A stretch of 21,127 nucleotides of DNA from an uncultured Coriobacteriaceae bacterium (GTDB taxonomy: Bacteria > Actinomycetota > Coriobacteriia > Coriobacteriales > Eggerthellaceae), in contig URRZ01000029.1 in NCBI GenBank assembly GCA_900550385.1, forward strand, positions 1 through 21,127, given 5' to 3'. Numbering within the stretch: the stretch's first letter is position 1; every line of letters starts with the position of its first letter. The notes under the pieces were generated by a model. It searched no databases, had not been told where the DNA came from, and saw only the letters and a list, made by a program, of their open reading frames with translations. Below, piece after piece: positions 6,511 through 14,293 of this stretch. The translations under genes were made by a program, and so were the position numbers.

Positions 6511-8156
6511 CCGGCGGCGGAAACGGCTGGCGGGAGGGCGCGTCCTGGCGCTCGGAGGCTCCCCTGCCCCCGTCCGAGCTGAAGCGGCGCGAGAGGAAGC
6601 GCCGCGTGAAGCGCGCGGGCGGCGCCGGGTCGGTCGTGGGGTTCTTCGCCAAGCAGGCGCTGTGGTTCGTCGTCCTGGTGATGGCGATGCTGTTCGTCGA
6701 CTTGATCCTGTACATCCTCATCGCCACGCACGAGATGGACCGCAACTACCTCTACGGCACGCCCGCCACCGTCACGCGCACGGTGAGCGAGCAGCTCGCC
6801 ACCGGCGACGGCGGGTACGAGCTGGGCGGCGAGGCGGCGGCGCAGCTGGACGAGCAGCGCGCTTGGGCCCAGCTGGTCGCGCCGGACGGCGGCGTCGTCT
6901 GGGAGCGCAACGTGCCCGAAAGCGACGGCGACGCGGGGACCGTCACCGCCTCCGCGCCGTCCGAGCCCGGCTGGGGCGCCGTCCCCGAAAGCTACACGCT
7001 CGGCCAAGTGGCGCTGATCGCGCACTACCACACCCTCAACGGCTACCCCGCGTTCATCTGGGAGCGCGACGACGGCCTGCTGCTGGTGGGGTTCCCGGCG
7101 GGCTCGTACGAGACGATGTCCATCACCTGGCCGGAGGAGACCTGGGCGACGCTGCCCGCCTACGTCGGCGGGATCCTCCTTTTCGACCTGGTCATCCTGT
7201 TCGCCGCCTACCTGGTCTACCGCCGGCGCACCCAGCGCGCGGTGGCCCCCATCAACGACGCGCTGGGCGTGCTGGCAAGCGGCGGGCGCGTGGAGCTGGA
7301 CCTGCACGGAGACCTGCAGCCCATCGCCGACCACATCAACGAGACCTCCGACATCCTCGAGCGGAAGGACTCCGCGCGCGAGCAGTGGATACGGGGCGTG
7401 TCCCACGACATCAGGACGCCGCTCTCGATGATCATCGGCAAGGCCGACGCCTTGGCGGAAAGCGAGGACGCCCCCTCAGATGTGCGCGCCGAGGCCGCCG
7501 CCATCCGCTCGCAGGGCATGAAGATCAAGGACCTCGTGGCGGACCTGAACGCCGCCTCCCAGCTCTCCTTCGGCGCGCGTCCGCTCGACCTGAAGCGCGT
7601 CCACCTGCCCAAGCTCCTGCGGAACGTCGCCGCGTCGTACATGAACGGGGGCTTCGACGAGAGCCACCCCCTGGAGTTCTCGCTGGACGAGCGCTGCGCG
7701 AACGCGACGGTGCTCGGCGACGAGCGGATGCTCGTGCGGCTGGTCGAGAACCTGCTGGCGAACGCGCGCCTCCACAACCCCGGAGGCTGCGGCATACGGC
7801 TGGGCCTTGCGCCCCTCCTGCCGGAGCCGTCGGCGAATGCCGCAGCGCAGCCGGCGGAAACGGGGGCGTGGCCCGTCCAGCCGACGGGATCGGGCGCCTG
7901 CCCTGCTCAGCAGCCGGCGGCCGTCCTGCTGGTGGCCGACGACGGCGTCGGGGCCGGCGATGCGGCGCTCGCGGCGCTGGAGGAGCGGCTCTCCCGCGCG
8001 CGGCGCGACCCCGGCGGGGCGGTGCCCGACGATGCGGGCCACGACCTGGGGCTGGTGCTGGTCGACCGCATCGCCCGCGCGCACGGCGGCGAGATCTCCA
8101 TTCGCTCGCAGGAGGGCCGCGGCTTCGCCGTCTCCGTCACGCTGCCCTTGGCATGA
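6507..8156 (+). CDS. Sensor histidine kinase paired with the response regulator
   Basis: A 549-aa membrane kinase. There is a basic cytoplasmic N-terminus (1-48), TM1 (about 51-73), an extracytoplasmic region of about 145 residues, and TM2 (about 218-238). The dimerisation domain carries H-box SHDIRTP with H300 as phospho-acceptor. The ATPase domain has N-box LVENLLANARLHNP (412-425), G1 DDGVG (478-482) and G2 GHDLGL (511-516). The start at 6507 overlaps the regulator stop by 4 nt; an in-frame upstream start at 6357 would lie inside the regulator gene and is rejected. Classical BceS kinases have almost no outer loop, so the large sensor domain is unusual for this context. An Ala/Pro/Gln-rich insert (about 437-472) separates the N and G1 boxes. 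Confidence 0.92.
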   Translation: MTGGGNGWREGASWRSEAPLPPSELKRRERKRRVKRAGGAGSVVGFFAKQALWFVVLVMAMLFVDLILYILIATHEMDRNYLYGTPATVTRTVSEQLATGDGGYELGGEAAAQLDEQRAWAQLVAPDGGVVWERNVPESDGDAGTVTASAPSEPGWGAVPESYTLGQVALIAHYHTLNGYPAFIWERDDGLLLVGFPAGSYETMSITWPEETWATLPAYVGGILLFDLVILFAAYLVYRRRTQRAVAPINDALGVLASGGRVELDLHGDLQPIADHINETSDILERKDSAREQWIRGVSHDIRTPLSMIIGKADALAESEDAPSDVRAEAAAIRSQGMKIKDLVADLNAASQLSFGARPLDLKRVHLPKLLRNVAASYMNGGFDESHPLEFSLDERCANATVLGDERMLVRLVENLLANARLHNPGGCGIRLGLAPLLPEPSANAAAQPAETGAWPVQPTGSGACPAQQPAAVLLVADDGVGAGDAALAALEERLSRARRDPGGAVPDDAGHDLGLVLVDRIARAHGGEISIRSQEGRGFAVSVTLPLA

Positions 8157-8366
8157 GCCGGATGGCGTGGCGGGATTTCTGCAGCTTTAGCGCCCCCTCC
8201 GCCACCTGCGGCCTCCTATCCGAAGCAGGCGGCGCAGCCCCGCCATGCTATGCGGCGGCGAATGATGAACTCCCCGTGACATCTGCCGGCAGCGAGGCGT
8301 TCGGCGCGCTTTCTCCGTTACAATCTTCAGGATACGTTGCATCCCACACCGAAGGAGACTGCGGGT
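8157..8366. other. 210-bp spacer between kinase and antiporter genes
   Basis: No gene is visible. A near-consensus -10, TACAAT (8319-8324), lies about 43 nt before the antiporter start without a good -35. I saw no convincing terminator after the kinase gene. Confidence 0.4.
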
Positions 8367-10391
8367 TTGGAAGCTTTGGAATTGGCCTTGGTCCTGCTTG
8401 CCGCCGTGCTGCTCTCGTCGGTGGTGGCGCAGCTGGTCCCCAAGGTCTCCGCCCCGCTCGTCCAGATCGCCTTCGGCGTGCTGATCGCGCTGCTGTCCCC
8501 CAAGTCGATCGACATCACGCTCGACCCCGAGCTGTTCCTGGTGCTGTTCGTGGCGCCGCTGCTCTACGACGAGGCGAAGAACGCCGACAAGGCCGCCCTG
8601 TGGAAATACCGCGGCACCGTGCTGAGCCTCGCCATCGGGCTGGTCGTCCTGACCGTGTTCGCGCTAGGCTACACCGTGCACGCCTTCCTGCCGCTGGTCC
8701 CGCTCGCCGCCGCCCTCGCCATGGGCGCGGCGCTTTCCCCCACCGACCCCATCGCCGTCGCCTCCGTGTCGGAGACCGCCAACATCCCCAAGCGCTCCGG
8801 CAGCATCCTCAAAGGCGAATCGCTGCTCAACGACGCGTCGGGCATCGTGTCGTTCCAGTTCGCGGTCGCGGCCGTCATGGCCGGATCGTTCTCGCTGCTG
8901 AACGCCACCGGCACGTTCGCCGTCAGCTTCGTCGGCGGCCTCGTTCTGGGCATCGTGCTGGGCTACCTAGGCAACCTGGCGGTCAGGCTGGTGCGCCGGA
9001 CGGGTCTGGAGGATACCACGTTCCATGTGCTCTTCGAGATCCTGGTGCCCTTCATCATCTACCTCATCGCCGAATCCATCCACGTCAGCGGCATCATCGC
9101 GGTCGTCGCGGGCGGCTTGGTGAACGTCATCTCGCCGCGCGCGAACCTCCCATCCGTCTCGCGGATGAACATCGTCTCCACCAGCGTGTGGCGCGTCTTC
9201 TCCTTCGGGCTGAACGGCCTGGTGTTCGTGCTTCTGGGCACGCAGCTGCCCCAGGCCATGTCCCACACCTGGGAAGACGTCACCATCGGCAACGACTACC
9301 TGATGCTGGTGATCCTGGTCCTGACCGCAGTCCTTCTGGGCGTGCGCTTCATCTGGGTGTTCGGCATGACCCGCTTCCGCGCGCGCAGGCTGGCCAAACA
9401 GGGCGTAACCGGCCTGCCCACGCTGCGCGACGATGCGCGCGAGTCGCTGATCATGACGCTTTCGGGGGCGAAGGGCACCATCTCGCTGGCCGTGATGTTC
9501 AACCTGCCGAACCTGTTCCCGCAGCGCAACCTGCTGATCTTCCTCACCTGCGGCGTCATCGTGGTGACGCTGCTCATCGCCACCTTCGTGGTGCCGCTCA
9601 TCGCCCCGTCGCGCGAGGCGAAAAGCGTCGACGCGCGCAAGAAGGAGTCCGAGGCCGCCGTCGACATGTTGCGCGGCGTCATCGAGGAGCTGGCAGCGCG
9701 CCAGACGCCGGAGAACCGCTACGCCACCCAGCTGGTGATCACCTCCTACAACGACCGCATCAAGCGCATCAAGGACAGCGGCGACATCCAGGACGAGGAC
9801 GAGATACGCCTGCACCTGAAGTGCATCGAGTGGGAGCGCGAACGCACCAAGCAGCTCGTAGACGCCGACGAGGCCACGCCCGCCGTGGGCTATTGGAACC
9901 TCTCGCGCCTCGACCGCGTCGAATCGCTGCTGCGCCATCGTGCCAGCAACCGCACCTTTAGCGGCCTCATCTCGCGCGTGCGCTCCGTCGCACGAAGGGG
10001 CATCGGCGCGCTGATCCAGAGCCTTCCGGACGCGATGGTCGCCGACAAGGTGCTTGAGCGACGCCATGCGCAGCTGGTGTGCGCGCAACACGTCATCTCG
10101 AAGCTGCAGAAGATGCTCGCCTCGCCCGACATCGACGTGCCCGCCGAGATCGCCGGCGCCCTGCTGGTCGAGTACCAGCGCGTAGCCCGCTCGCTGACCA
10201 GCGACAGCCCGTCCATCACCACCATCACCAACATCTCCCAGAAGGCGACCGACATCGAGCGCTTCGCCCTTCAGCTGGAGCTCGAGCAGATCCAGAAGTA
10301 CTACGAGGACGGCGTGATAAGCCGCGCCTTCTCGCGCCGCCTGCGCGAGAACGTGAACCTCATGCAGCTGGACCTGGGCGACAGCATCTAG
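8367..10391 (+). CDS. Na+/H+ antiporter, CPA1 (NhaP/NHE) family
   Basis: A 674-aa antiporter that exchanges Na+ (or K+) for H+ across the cytoplasmic membrane. About 12 helices fill residues 1-415. Family motifs are ALSPTDPIAV (122-131) and GESLLNDASGIV (150-161), where N155/D156 matches the CPA1 ion-binding pair. The last ~250 residues are hydrophilic and predicted cytoplasmic, with charged, coiled-coil-prone stretches; such tails are regulatory in relatives. I choose a TTG start at 8367 because AAGGAG at 8352-8357 stands 9 nt upstream. The in-frame ATG at 8337 lies before that site and would add MHPTPKETAG. Confidence 0.9.
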   Translation: MEALELALVLLAAVLLSSVVAQLVPKVSAPLVQIAFGVLIALLSPKSIDITLDPELFLVLFVAPLLYDEAKNADKAALWKYRGTVLSLAIGLVVLTVFALGYTVHAFLPLVPLAAALAMGAALSPTDPIAVASVSETANIPKRSGSILKGESLLNDASGIVSFQFAVAAVMAGSFSLLNATGTFAVSFVGGLVLGIVLGYLGNLAVRLVRRTGLEDTTFHVLFEILVPFIIYLIAESIHVSGIIAVVAGGLVNVISPRANLPSVSRMNIVSTSVWRVFSFGLNGLVFVLLGTQLPQAMSHTWEDVTIGNDYLMLVILVLTAVLLGVRFIWVFGMTRFRARRLAKQGVTGLPTLRDDARESLIMTLSGAKGTISLAVMFNLPNLFPQRNLLIFLTCGVIVVTLLIATFVVPLIAPSREAKSVDARKKESEAAVDMLRGVIEELAARQTPENRYATQLVITSYNDRIKRIKDSGDIQDEDEIRLHLKCIEWERERTKQLVDADEATPAVGYWNLSRLDRVESLLRHRASNRTFSGLISRVRSVARRGIGALIQSLPDAMVADKVLERRHAQLVCAQHVISKLQKMLASPDIDVPAEIAGALLVEYQRVARSLTSDSPSITTITNISQKATDIERFALQLELEQIQKYYEDGVISRAFSRRLRENVNLMQLDLGDSI

Positions 10392-10547
10392 CCGGCGGAA
10401 CGCGCCACTCTCGCCAAGAATATACGCACCGCCCGCGCCAAAGGCATGCACCGACAGGCCTGCACCGTTTTCGCCGACAAGACGCGCGCCCTCTCTAACT
10501 GCCGGCGAGCCGGACTCCGGCTGCTACCTAACCCGATTCACCCATCC

Positions 10548-10611
10548 ATGCAAAAACGGGGATACTGCACCACAAGGGGCATTCCTGTGAGCAGAATCGC
10601 CGTTTTTGCAT
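10548..10611. repeat. 21-bp imperfect inverted repeat forming a 64-nt stem-loop
   Basis: The left arm (10548-10568) begins ATGCAAAAACGG and the right arm (10591-10611) ends CCGTTTTTGCAT. The arms match at 19 of 21 positions around a 22-nt loop, and the loop holds a smaller CACAAGG/CCTGTG pairing. It lies 157 bp after the antiporter stop. It could be an extragenic palindromic element, a small non-autonomous mobile element, or a large transcript-end structure. The A5/T5 runs inside the stem are unlike a standard terminator. Confidence 0.7.
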
Positions 10612-10775
10612 TGATCCGCATGGCGATCAGACGAACTTGGAAACGCCTTCATGCCGTTGAACTGGCATTATGCAAATCCTGCAATCAAACCCCTGTCGCC
10701 GATCCGTTCTTTTCTCCGAATACTGAACAGCACAGCATGGCCCAATGCACAGTTTCTGGAGAAAAGCACGAAACG

Positions 10776-10885
10776 GCGATGCCGGCAAAGCGAAACGCCT
10801 CATCCTTAAGGAGAACGGAGGGCAGGGAGCACCCGCCGCAAGCGATGCCCGCAAAACGAAACGCCCCGTCCCTGAGGGAGGGACG
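10776..10885. repeat. Two tandem copies of an approximately 36-bp element
   Basis: GCGATGCCGGCAAAGCGAAA begins at 10776 and GCGATGCCCGCAAAACGAAA at 10842, an offset of 66 bp. Similarity continues through ACGCC and into a GGAGG-type hairpin region. The second copy supplies the left arm of the terminator at 10859. A third, diverged copy lies at 15986-16011, which suggests a dispersed repeat family. Confidence 0.55.
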
Positions 10886-10893
10886 GGGCGTTT
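10859..10893 (-). terminator. Strong terminator for the flavoprotein-transporter operon
   Basis: AAACGCCCCGTCCCT (10859-10873) and AGGGACGGGGCGTTT (10879-10893) form a perfect 15-bp stem with a 5-nt loop. In the minus direction the stem ends in TTTCGTTTT, which supplies the U-rich tail. It lies about 70 nt after the transporter stop. On the plus strand only three T residues follow, so it acts mainly on minus-strand transcripts. Confidence 0.85.
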
Positions 10894-10960
10894 CCATGAT
10901 CCGGGACCCCGCCATCGGAGGGGGAATGCGGAACCCCGGATCCGGTTCAGCCCGCGAGGG

Positions 10961-12478
10961 CTAGATGACCATCGCCAACGCGGAGAACAGGATGGTGGCG
11001 ACGATGATGTAGGCCACGATGATGATGGCGCCGCGGCTCCACACGAACTTGCTTTCCATGTCCTCGTTGCCCAGCATGATGGGGGCGGGGCCGGCTGCGG
11101 CGTAGGTGAGGAACGCGCAGTTCGAGGAGACGGAGATGGCGGCGGCGATCATGGTCGCGTCGGCGCCGGCGCCGCAGTAGGCGGCGATGAACGGCATGGC
11201 GACGCTGGAGACGATGATGCCGGTGGCCATGTTGGAGAAGAAGTTCGTGATGACCGTGCAGACGGCGATGATGATGAGCATGAACAGCGGGAACGGCATG
11301 TCCGCGAAGATCGGGCTGAGCAGCTCGGTCAGCCACGCCTGGATGCCCAGGTCCTGGTTGGACAGCGCACCGCCGATGACGACGAACGCCGCGACGGCGA
11401 GGATGATGCCCCAGTCGACGCCTTCCTTCATGGCGGCCCTGGTGTCCAGCAGCGGCTTGCCCTCGATGTGGATGAGGGACACGGCGACGATGGTCACGAC
11501 GAACCACACGCCCTGGGAGATGGGTCCGAACCACGCATAGAACGCGGTGTCCTTGGAGATGAACAGCGTCACGAAGGAGTACGCGATGCCAACGAGGAAC
11601 GCCAGCACGTAGATGATCTGGCCCGCGCTGAAGTGCGAGTCGATCTTCTTCAGGGCTTCGATCTCATTGGGGTCGAAGGACTGCAGGCGGGACATGTCGC
11701 AACCGAACACGAACTTGATCAGCAGCGCATAGGCAAACACGAAGACCATGCCCACGATAAGGGAGCCCACGATGTAGAGGCCAGCGTTGAAGCCGAAGCC
11801 ATAGGGGGCGATGGCGGCCGTGAAGGCGCCGGTGATAGCGAGGGGCATCGCCTGGAACGGCATCAACGCCGCACCCATGATGCCGCAGAGGTACAGGCCC
11901 ATCTTCATGGCCTGGACGTAGCGGTCCTTCTTCTGGAAGCCCAGGACGTCTTTGATGCTGTCGAAGATCGTGTAAGCGAGCAGCGTGCCGGCGGTGGCGC
12001 CCAGCAACGTGTCGGCCAGCATGAACACGGCCAGCAGCACCCACGTGAACACGAAGGGGCGGCCCTGCATGAACTTAGCGGAGACGACCTTCTTCGCCAG
12101 GACCTCGCCCACGCCGGTCTTGCGCATGCCGAAGCAGATCATGAACAGCAGGATGCACTGGAACACCGTGGAGTTGCCCAGCGACGAGGAAATCGTCGCA
12201 TTACCCGCGGAGTAGCCCAGCACGACGATCGCGAAGATGGCGAGCAGCGACGTCCAGATCAGGTTGTTGGTTGCGGTGATGAGGACCAGCAAGCCGATGA
12301 ACACGCCGATCATGCTCACGCCCATGGGCGTGACGGCAGACCACGCCGGAACCACGAACCCGGTGCCGAACATGATCAGGACGCCGACGACGGCGCCTAT
12401 CCACTGGCCGGTGGAAAGGCCGGGCTTCTTAGCGGGTGCGCCGCCGCTTGGCTTTTGGACAGCTTTTTCAGCACTCAT
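10961..12478 (-). CDS. DASS/SLC13-family anion transporter
   Basis: A 505-aa membrane protein with a charged, Lys/Pro-containing N-terminus and about 11-13 predicted helices. The order of segments and motifs such as LLFMICFGMRKTGVGEVLAK, ATNNLIW and the C-terminal VITNFFSNMATGIIVSSVAM (SNM/TNFFSN type) fit the divalent anion:Na+ symporter superfamily. Relatives import sulfate or di- and tricarboxylates with sodium; the substrate cannot be read from the sequence. The ATG at 12478 has a strong GGAGGA site. It is the second gene of a unit with the flavoprotein (64-bp gap) and ends at a strong terminator. Co-transcription suggests it imports the flavoprotein's substrate. Confidence 0.85.
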   Translation of the reverse strand: MSAEKAVQKPSGGAPAKKPGLSTGQWIGAVVGVLIMFGTGFVVPAWSAVTPMGVSMIGVFIGLLVLITATNNLIWTSLLAIFAIVVLGYSAGNATISSSLGNSTVFQCILLFMICFGMRKTGVGEVLAKKVVSAKFMQGRPFVFTWVLLAVFMLADTLLGATAGTLLAYTIFDSIKDVLGFQKKDRYVQAMKMGLYLCGIMGAALMPFQAMPLAITGAFTAAIAPYGFGFNAGLYIVGSLIVGMVFVFAYALLIKFVFGCDMSRLQSFDPNEIEALKKIDSHFSAGQIIYVLAFLVGIAYSFVTLFISKDTAFYAWFGPISQGVWFVVTIVAVSLIHIEGKPLLDTRAAMKEGVDWGIILAVAAFVVIGGALSNQDLGIQAWLTELLSPIFADMPFPLFMLIIIAVCTVITNFFSNMATGIIVSSVAMPFIAAYCGAGADATMIAAAISVSSNCAFLTYAAAGPAPIMLGNEDMESKFVWSRGAIIIVAYIIVATILFSALAMVI

Positions 12479-12496
12479 ATGTTTCCTCCGATCAGA

Positions 12497-12524
12497 GCCT
12501 GCGGCGACGATCGCCGCCGCAGGC
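12497..12524 (-). other. Intercistronic hairpin between flavoprotein and transporter genes
   Basis: GCCTGCGGCG (12497-12506) pairs perfectly with CGCCGCAGGC (12515-12524) over an 8-nt loop. No U-tract follows in the minus direction, so it is unlikely to terminate fully. It may adjust mRNA stability or relative expression of the two genes. Confidence 0.5.
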
Positions 12525-12542
12525 GAACATTAGACTTGGGAA

Positions 12543-14099
12543 CTACTTCTTCGGCTTGATGGAGATGAAGTCCCCGCCGTTGATGAACAGCTCGCCGTCG
12601 TTCTCGCGCAGCTCCTGCCAGTAGCCGTCGCATGGGGCGTCCAGGTCGACGCCGTCGTCCTTCAGCATCTCGCGGATGCGCTCGCCCTGGATCTGGTGCG
12701 GCGTGATGCCTTCCTTGATGGCGACGCTGGCGGCGATGCCGGCTGCATGGCCGGTGCCCATGGCGGGGCCGATGATGCGCATTGCGCCGTTGGCATGGAA
12801 CTCCGAGGAGCAGCAGCGGCCGGCGGTCAGCAGGTTATCGACATCGCGCGGCAGCAGGCAGCGGTACGGGATCTCGCAGTAGTCGCGCGGGTTGCTGCGC
12901 GCGGGGATGCCCGCCGGGACGCCGAACGGATGCATGGAGGCGTCGCAGTTCTGCCCGATGTGCTCGGCATCCTCGCAGACGGCGGTGCCGTCGGCGGCCG
13001 GGATGTGCACGTGGCGCATGAAGAACCACTTGTCGCTGGTGGGATGATGCGTGTCGAACATCTCCGGGAAGCGGGCGATGCCGTCGTGGAACTTCACGCC
13101 GCAAGCCACGTCGGAGGCCTTCAGCATGTACTCGCCGAAGATGCGGCGGCTGTCGCGCACGCCGGGGATCGAGCCCATGCCGGTCAGGCGCACGTTCTCG
13201 AAGCCGGGGACGTGGTTCTTCAGGAACTTATGGAACTGCTTCATCAGCTGATGCTGCTCGAGGATCTGGCGCGTGATGTCCTCGGCATCGGTGTTGTGGC
13301 AGTAGTAGCTGTGGAACGAGAACGTCACGAATTCGGCATTATCATCGGGCGTATGCGGGATGCGCACGCGGAAGAAGCCGGCGGCGGGGTTGCACACGTG
13401 GCGCGTCATCTCGCCGCGCTTGATGGCCTCCTCCTCCAGCACGAAGACGAGGGGCAGCGGACGCTCGACGCCCTCGGCGATCTGCTTCTGCTTGAACTCG
13501 TCCTCGGCCTTCTGGTAGGTGACCAGGTCGGCGCCCGCCCAGCGGGAGCCCTGCGTGGTGGCCATGTTCAGGCCGGCGAAGTCGGCGCCGCCGACCTCGA
13601 ACGGAGCGCCCGCCAGCGCGGACAGGTCGGCATCGCCCGTCGCGTCGATGAAGATGCGGGCCTTCACGCGCATAACGCCGCCCTTGGTGTAGAACAGCGC
13701 GCCCTTGATGACGCGATCGTTCTTCTCGTCCATCTCGACGTCGATGAGCGTGGAGTCGTAGATGACGCGGGCGCCGGACTCCAGCATCATGTCCTCGAGG
13801 ACGATCTTGCCGTACTCGGGCTCGAAGCTGGGGTTGCGGTAGTAGTCCTTGTCGGGGAACAGCTTCTTCAGCTGGCCAATCTTATCCAAGCGCTCGGTGA
13901 ACTCGAGGCAGATGCCCTCGATGTTGCCGGCGACCTGGGGCACGTAGCCGTTGGTGGCGATGCCGCCCAAGGTCACGCCCTTCTCCAGCAGGATGGTGTG
14001 CATCCCCTTGCGAGAAGCTGCGATCGCCGCTGCGCAGCCGCCGACGCCGCCGCCGACAACCGCCACATCGCAATGAAGCGTCTTGCAAATGTCAGCCAT
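12543..14099 (-). CDS. FAD-dependent oxidoreductase (FAD_oxidored family)
   Basis: A 518-aa flavoprotein with an N-terminal Rossmann fold: VVGGGVGGCAAAIAASRKG (14-32) and E39 at the end of the second strand, for FAD binding. RIFIDATGDADLSALAG is the usual second FAD contact. DSRRIFGEYML and the late block LLTAGRCCSSEFHANGAMRI, followed by GHAAGIAA, match FAD_oxidored (PF12831-type) proteins. It has no twin-arginine or lipoprotein signal and no heme CxxCH motif, so it looks cytoplasmic, unlike the secreted flavin reductases common in Eggerthellaceae. The ATG at 14099 follows AAGGAAGGG. The reaction is unknown; LysR control and the DASS transporter suggest oxidation or reduction of an imported small anion. 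Confidence 0.88.
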   Translation of the reverse strand: MADICKTLHCDVAVVGGGVGGCAAAIAASRKGMHTILLEKGVTLGGIATNGYVPQVAGNIEGICLEFTERLDKIGQLKKLFPDKDYYRNPSFEPEYGKIVLEDMMLESGARVIYDSTLIDVEMDEKNDRVIKGALFYTKGGVMRVKARIFIDATGDADLSALAGAPFEVGGADFAGLNMATTQGSRWAGADLVTYQKAEDEFKQKQIAEGVERPLPLVFVLEEEAIKRGEMTRHVCNPAAGFFRVRIPHTPDDNAEFVTFSFHSYYCHNTDAEDITRQILEQHQLMKQFHKFLKNHVPGFENVRLTGMGSIPGVRDSRRIFGEYMLKASDVACGVKFHDGIARFPEMFDTHHPTSDKWFFMRHVHIPAADGTAVCEDAEHIGQNCDASMHPFGVPAGIPARSNPRDYCEIPYRCLLPRDVDNLLTAGRCCSSEFHANGAMRIIGPAMGTGHAAGIAASVAIKEGITPHQIQGERIREMLKDDGVDLDAPCDGYWQELRENDGELFINGGDFISIKPKK

Positions 14100-14293
14100 T
14101 GTTTTTCACCCTTCCTTTCCCTCCATGTCGAATGGGTCGATCCCCCGCCCCGATTGCAGGGGGATCCCATAGGGAAAGGATACGTCCACAAAGTGCCGCC
14201 ATTCGTTTCACGTTTTCTCCATATTATGAAGAAGATGACATATTGGGACGGGTCGGGAATGATCGCAACGTGGATGCACGCTGCGAGGTGCCT
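14100..14293 (-). promoter_or_regulatory. Leader and probable promoter region of the flavoprotein operon
   Basis: This 194-bp spacer contains an AT-rich patch with the imperfect inverted repeat TATG-N10-CATA (14225-14242), a weak LysR-type operator candidate. Nearer the gene, GATCCCCC (14139-14146) and GGGGGATC (14159-14166) form a perfect 8-bp hairpin in the presumed leader. I could not choose a clear -35/-10 pair. Confidence 0.4.

Larger units (their letters stand above)
10392..10960. other. 569-bp gene-free region
   Basis: I find no supported gene. Open frames here are short, lack ribosome sites and run through repeats. The region holds the long inverted repeat (10548-10611), a duplicated element (10776-10885) and a terminator (10859-10893). 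The part around 10520-10760 is visibly less GC-rich than its neighbours. Confidence 0.6.

Noticed and set aside
6662..9961. Plus-strand 1099-codon frame across the kinase and antiporter genes
   Set aside because: It runs through two well-supported genes in another frame and the intergenic spacer, with Arg/Ala/Gly/His-rich sequence and no domain.
10548..10611. Ordinary Rho-independent terminator of the antiporter gene
   Set aside because: The T-run lies inside the stem rather than after it, and the stem is far longer than usual; kept as a repeat instead, although transcripts may still end there.
10776..10885. CRISPR-like array
   Set aside because: Only two adjacent units with imperfect repeats, no uniform spacers and no cas genes in the window.
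10446..10964. Possible 172-codon gene in the gene-free region
   Set aside because: No ribosome site or domain; it reads through the long inverted repeat, the tandem element and a terminator, and repeats the peptide MPAKRNA only because the DNA is duplicated.
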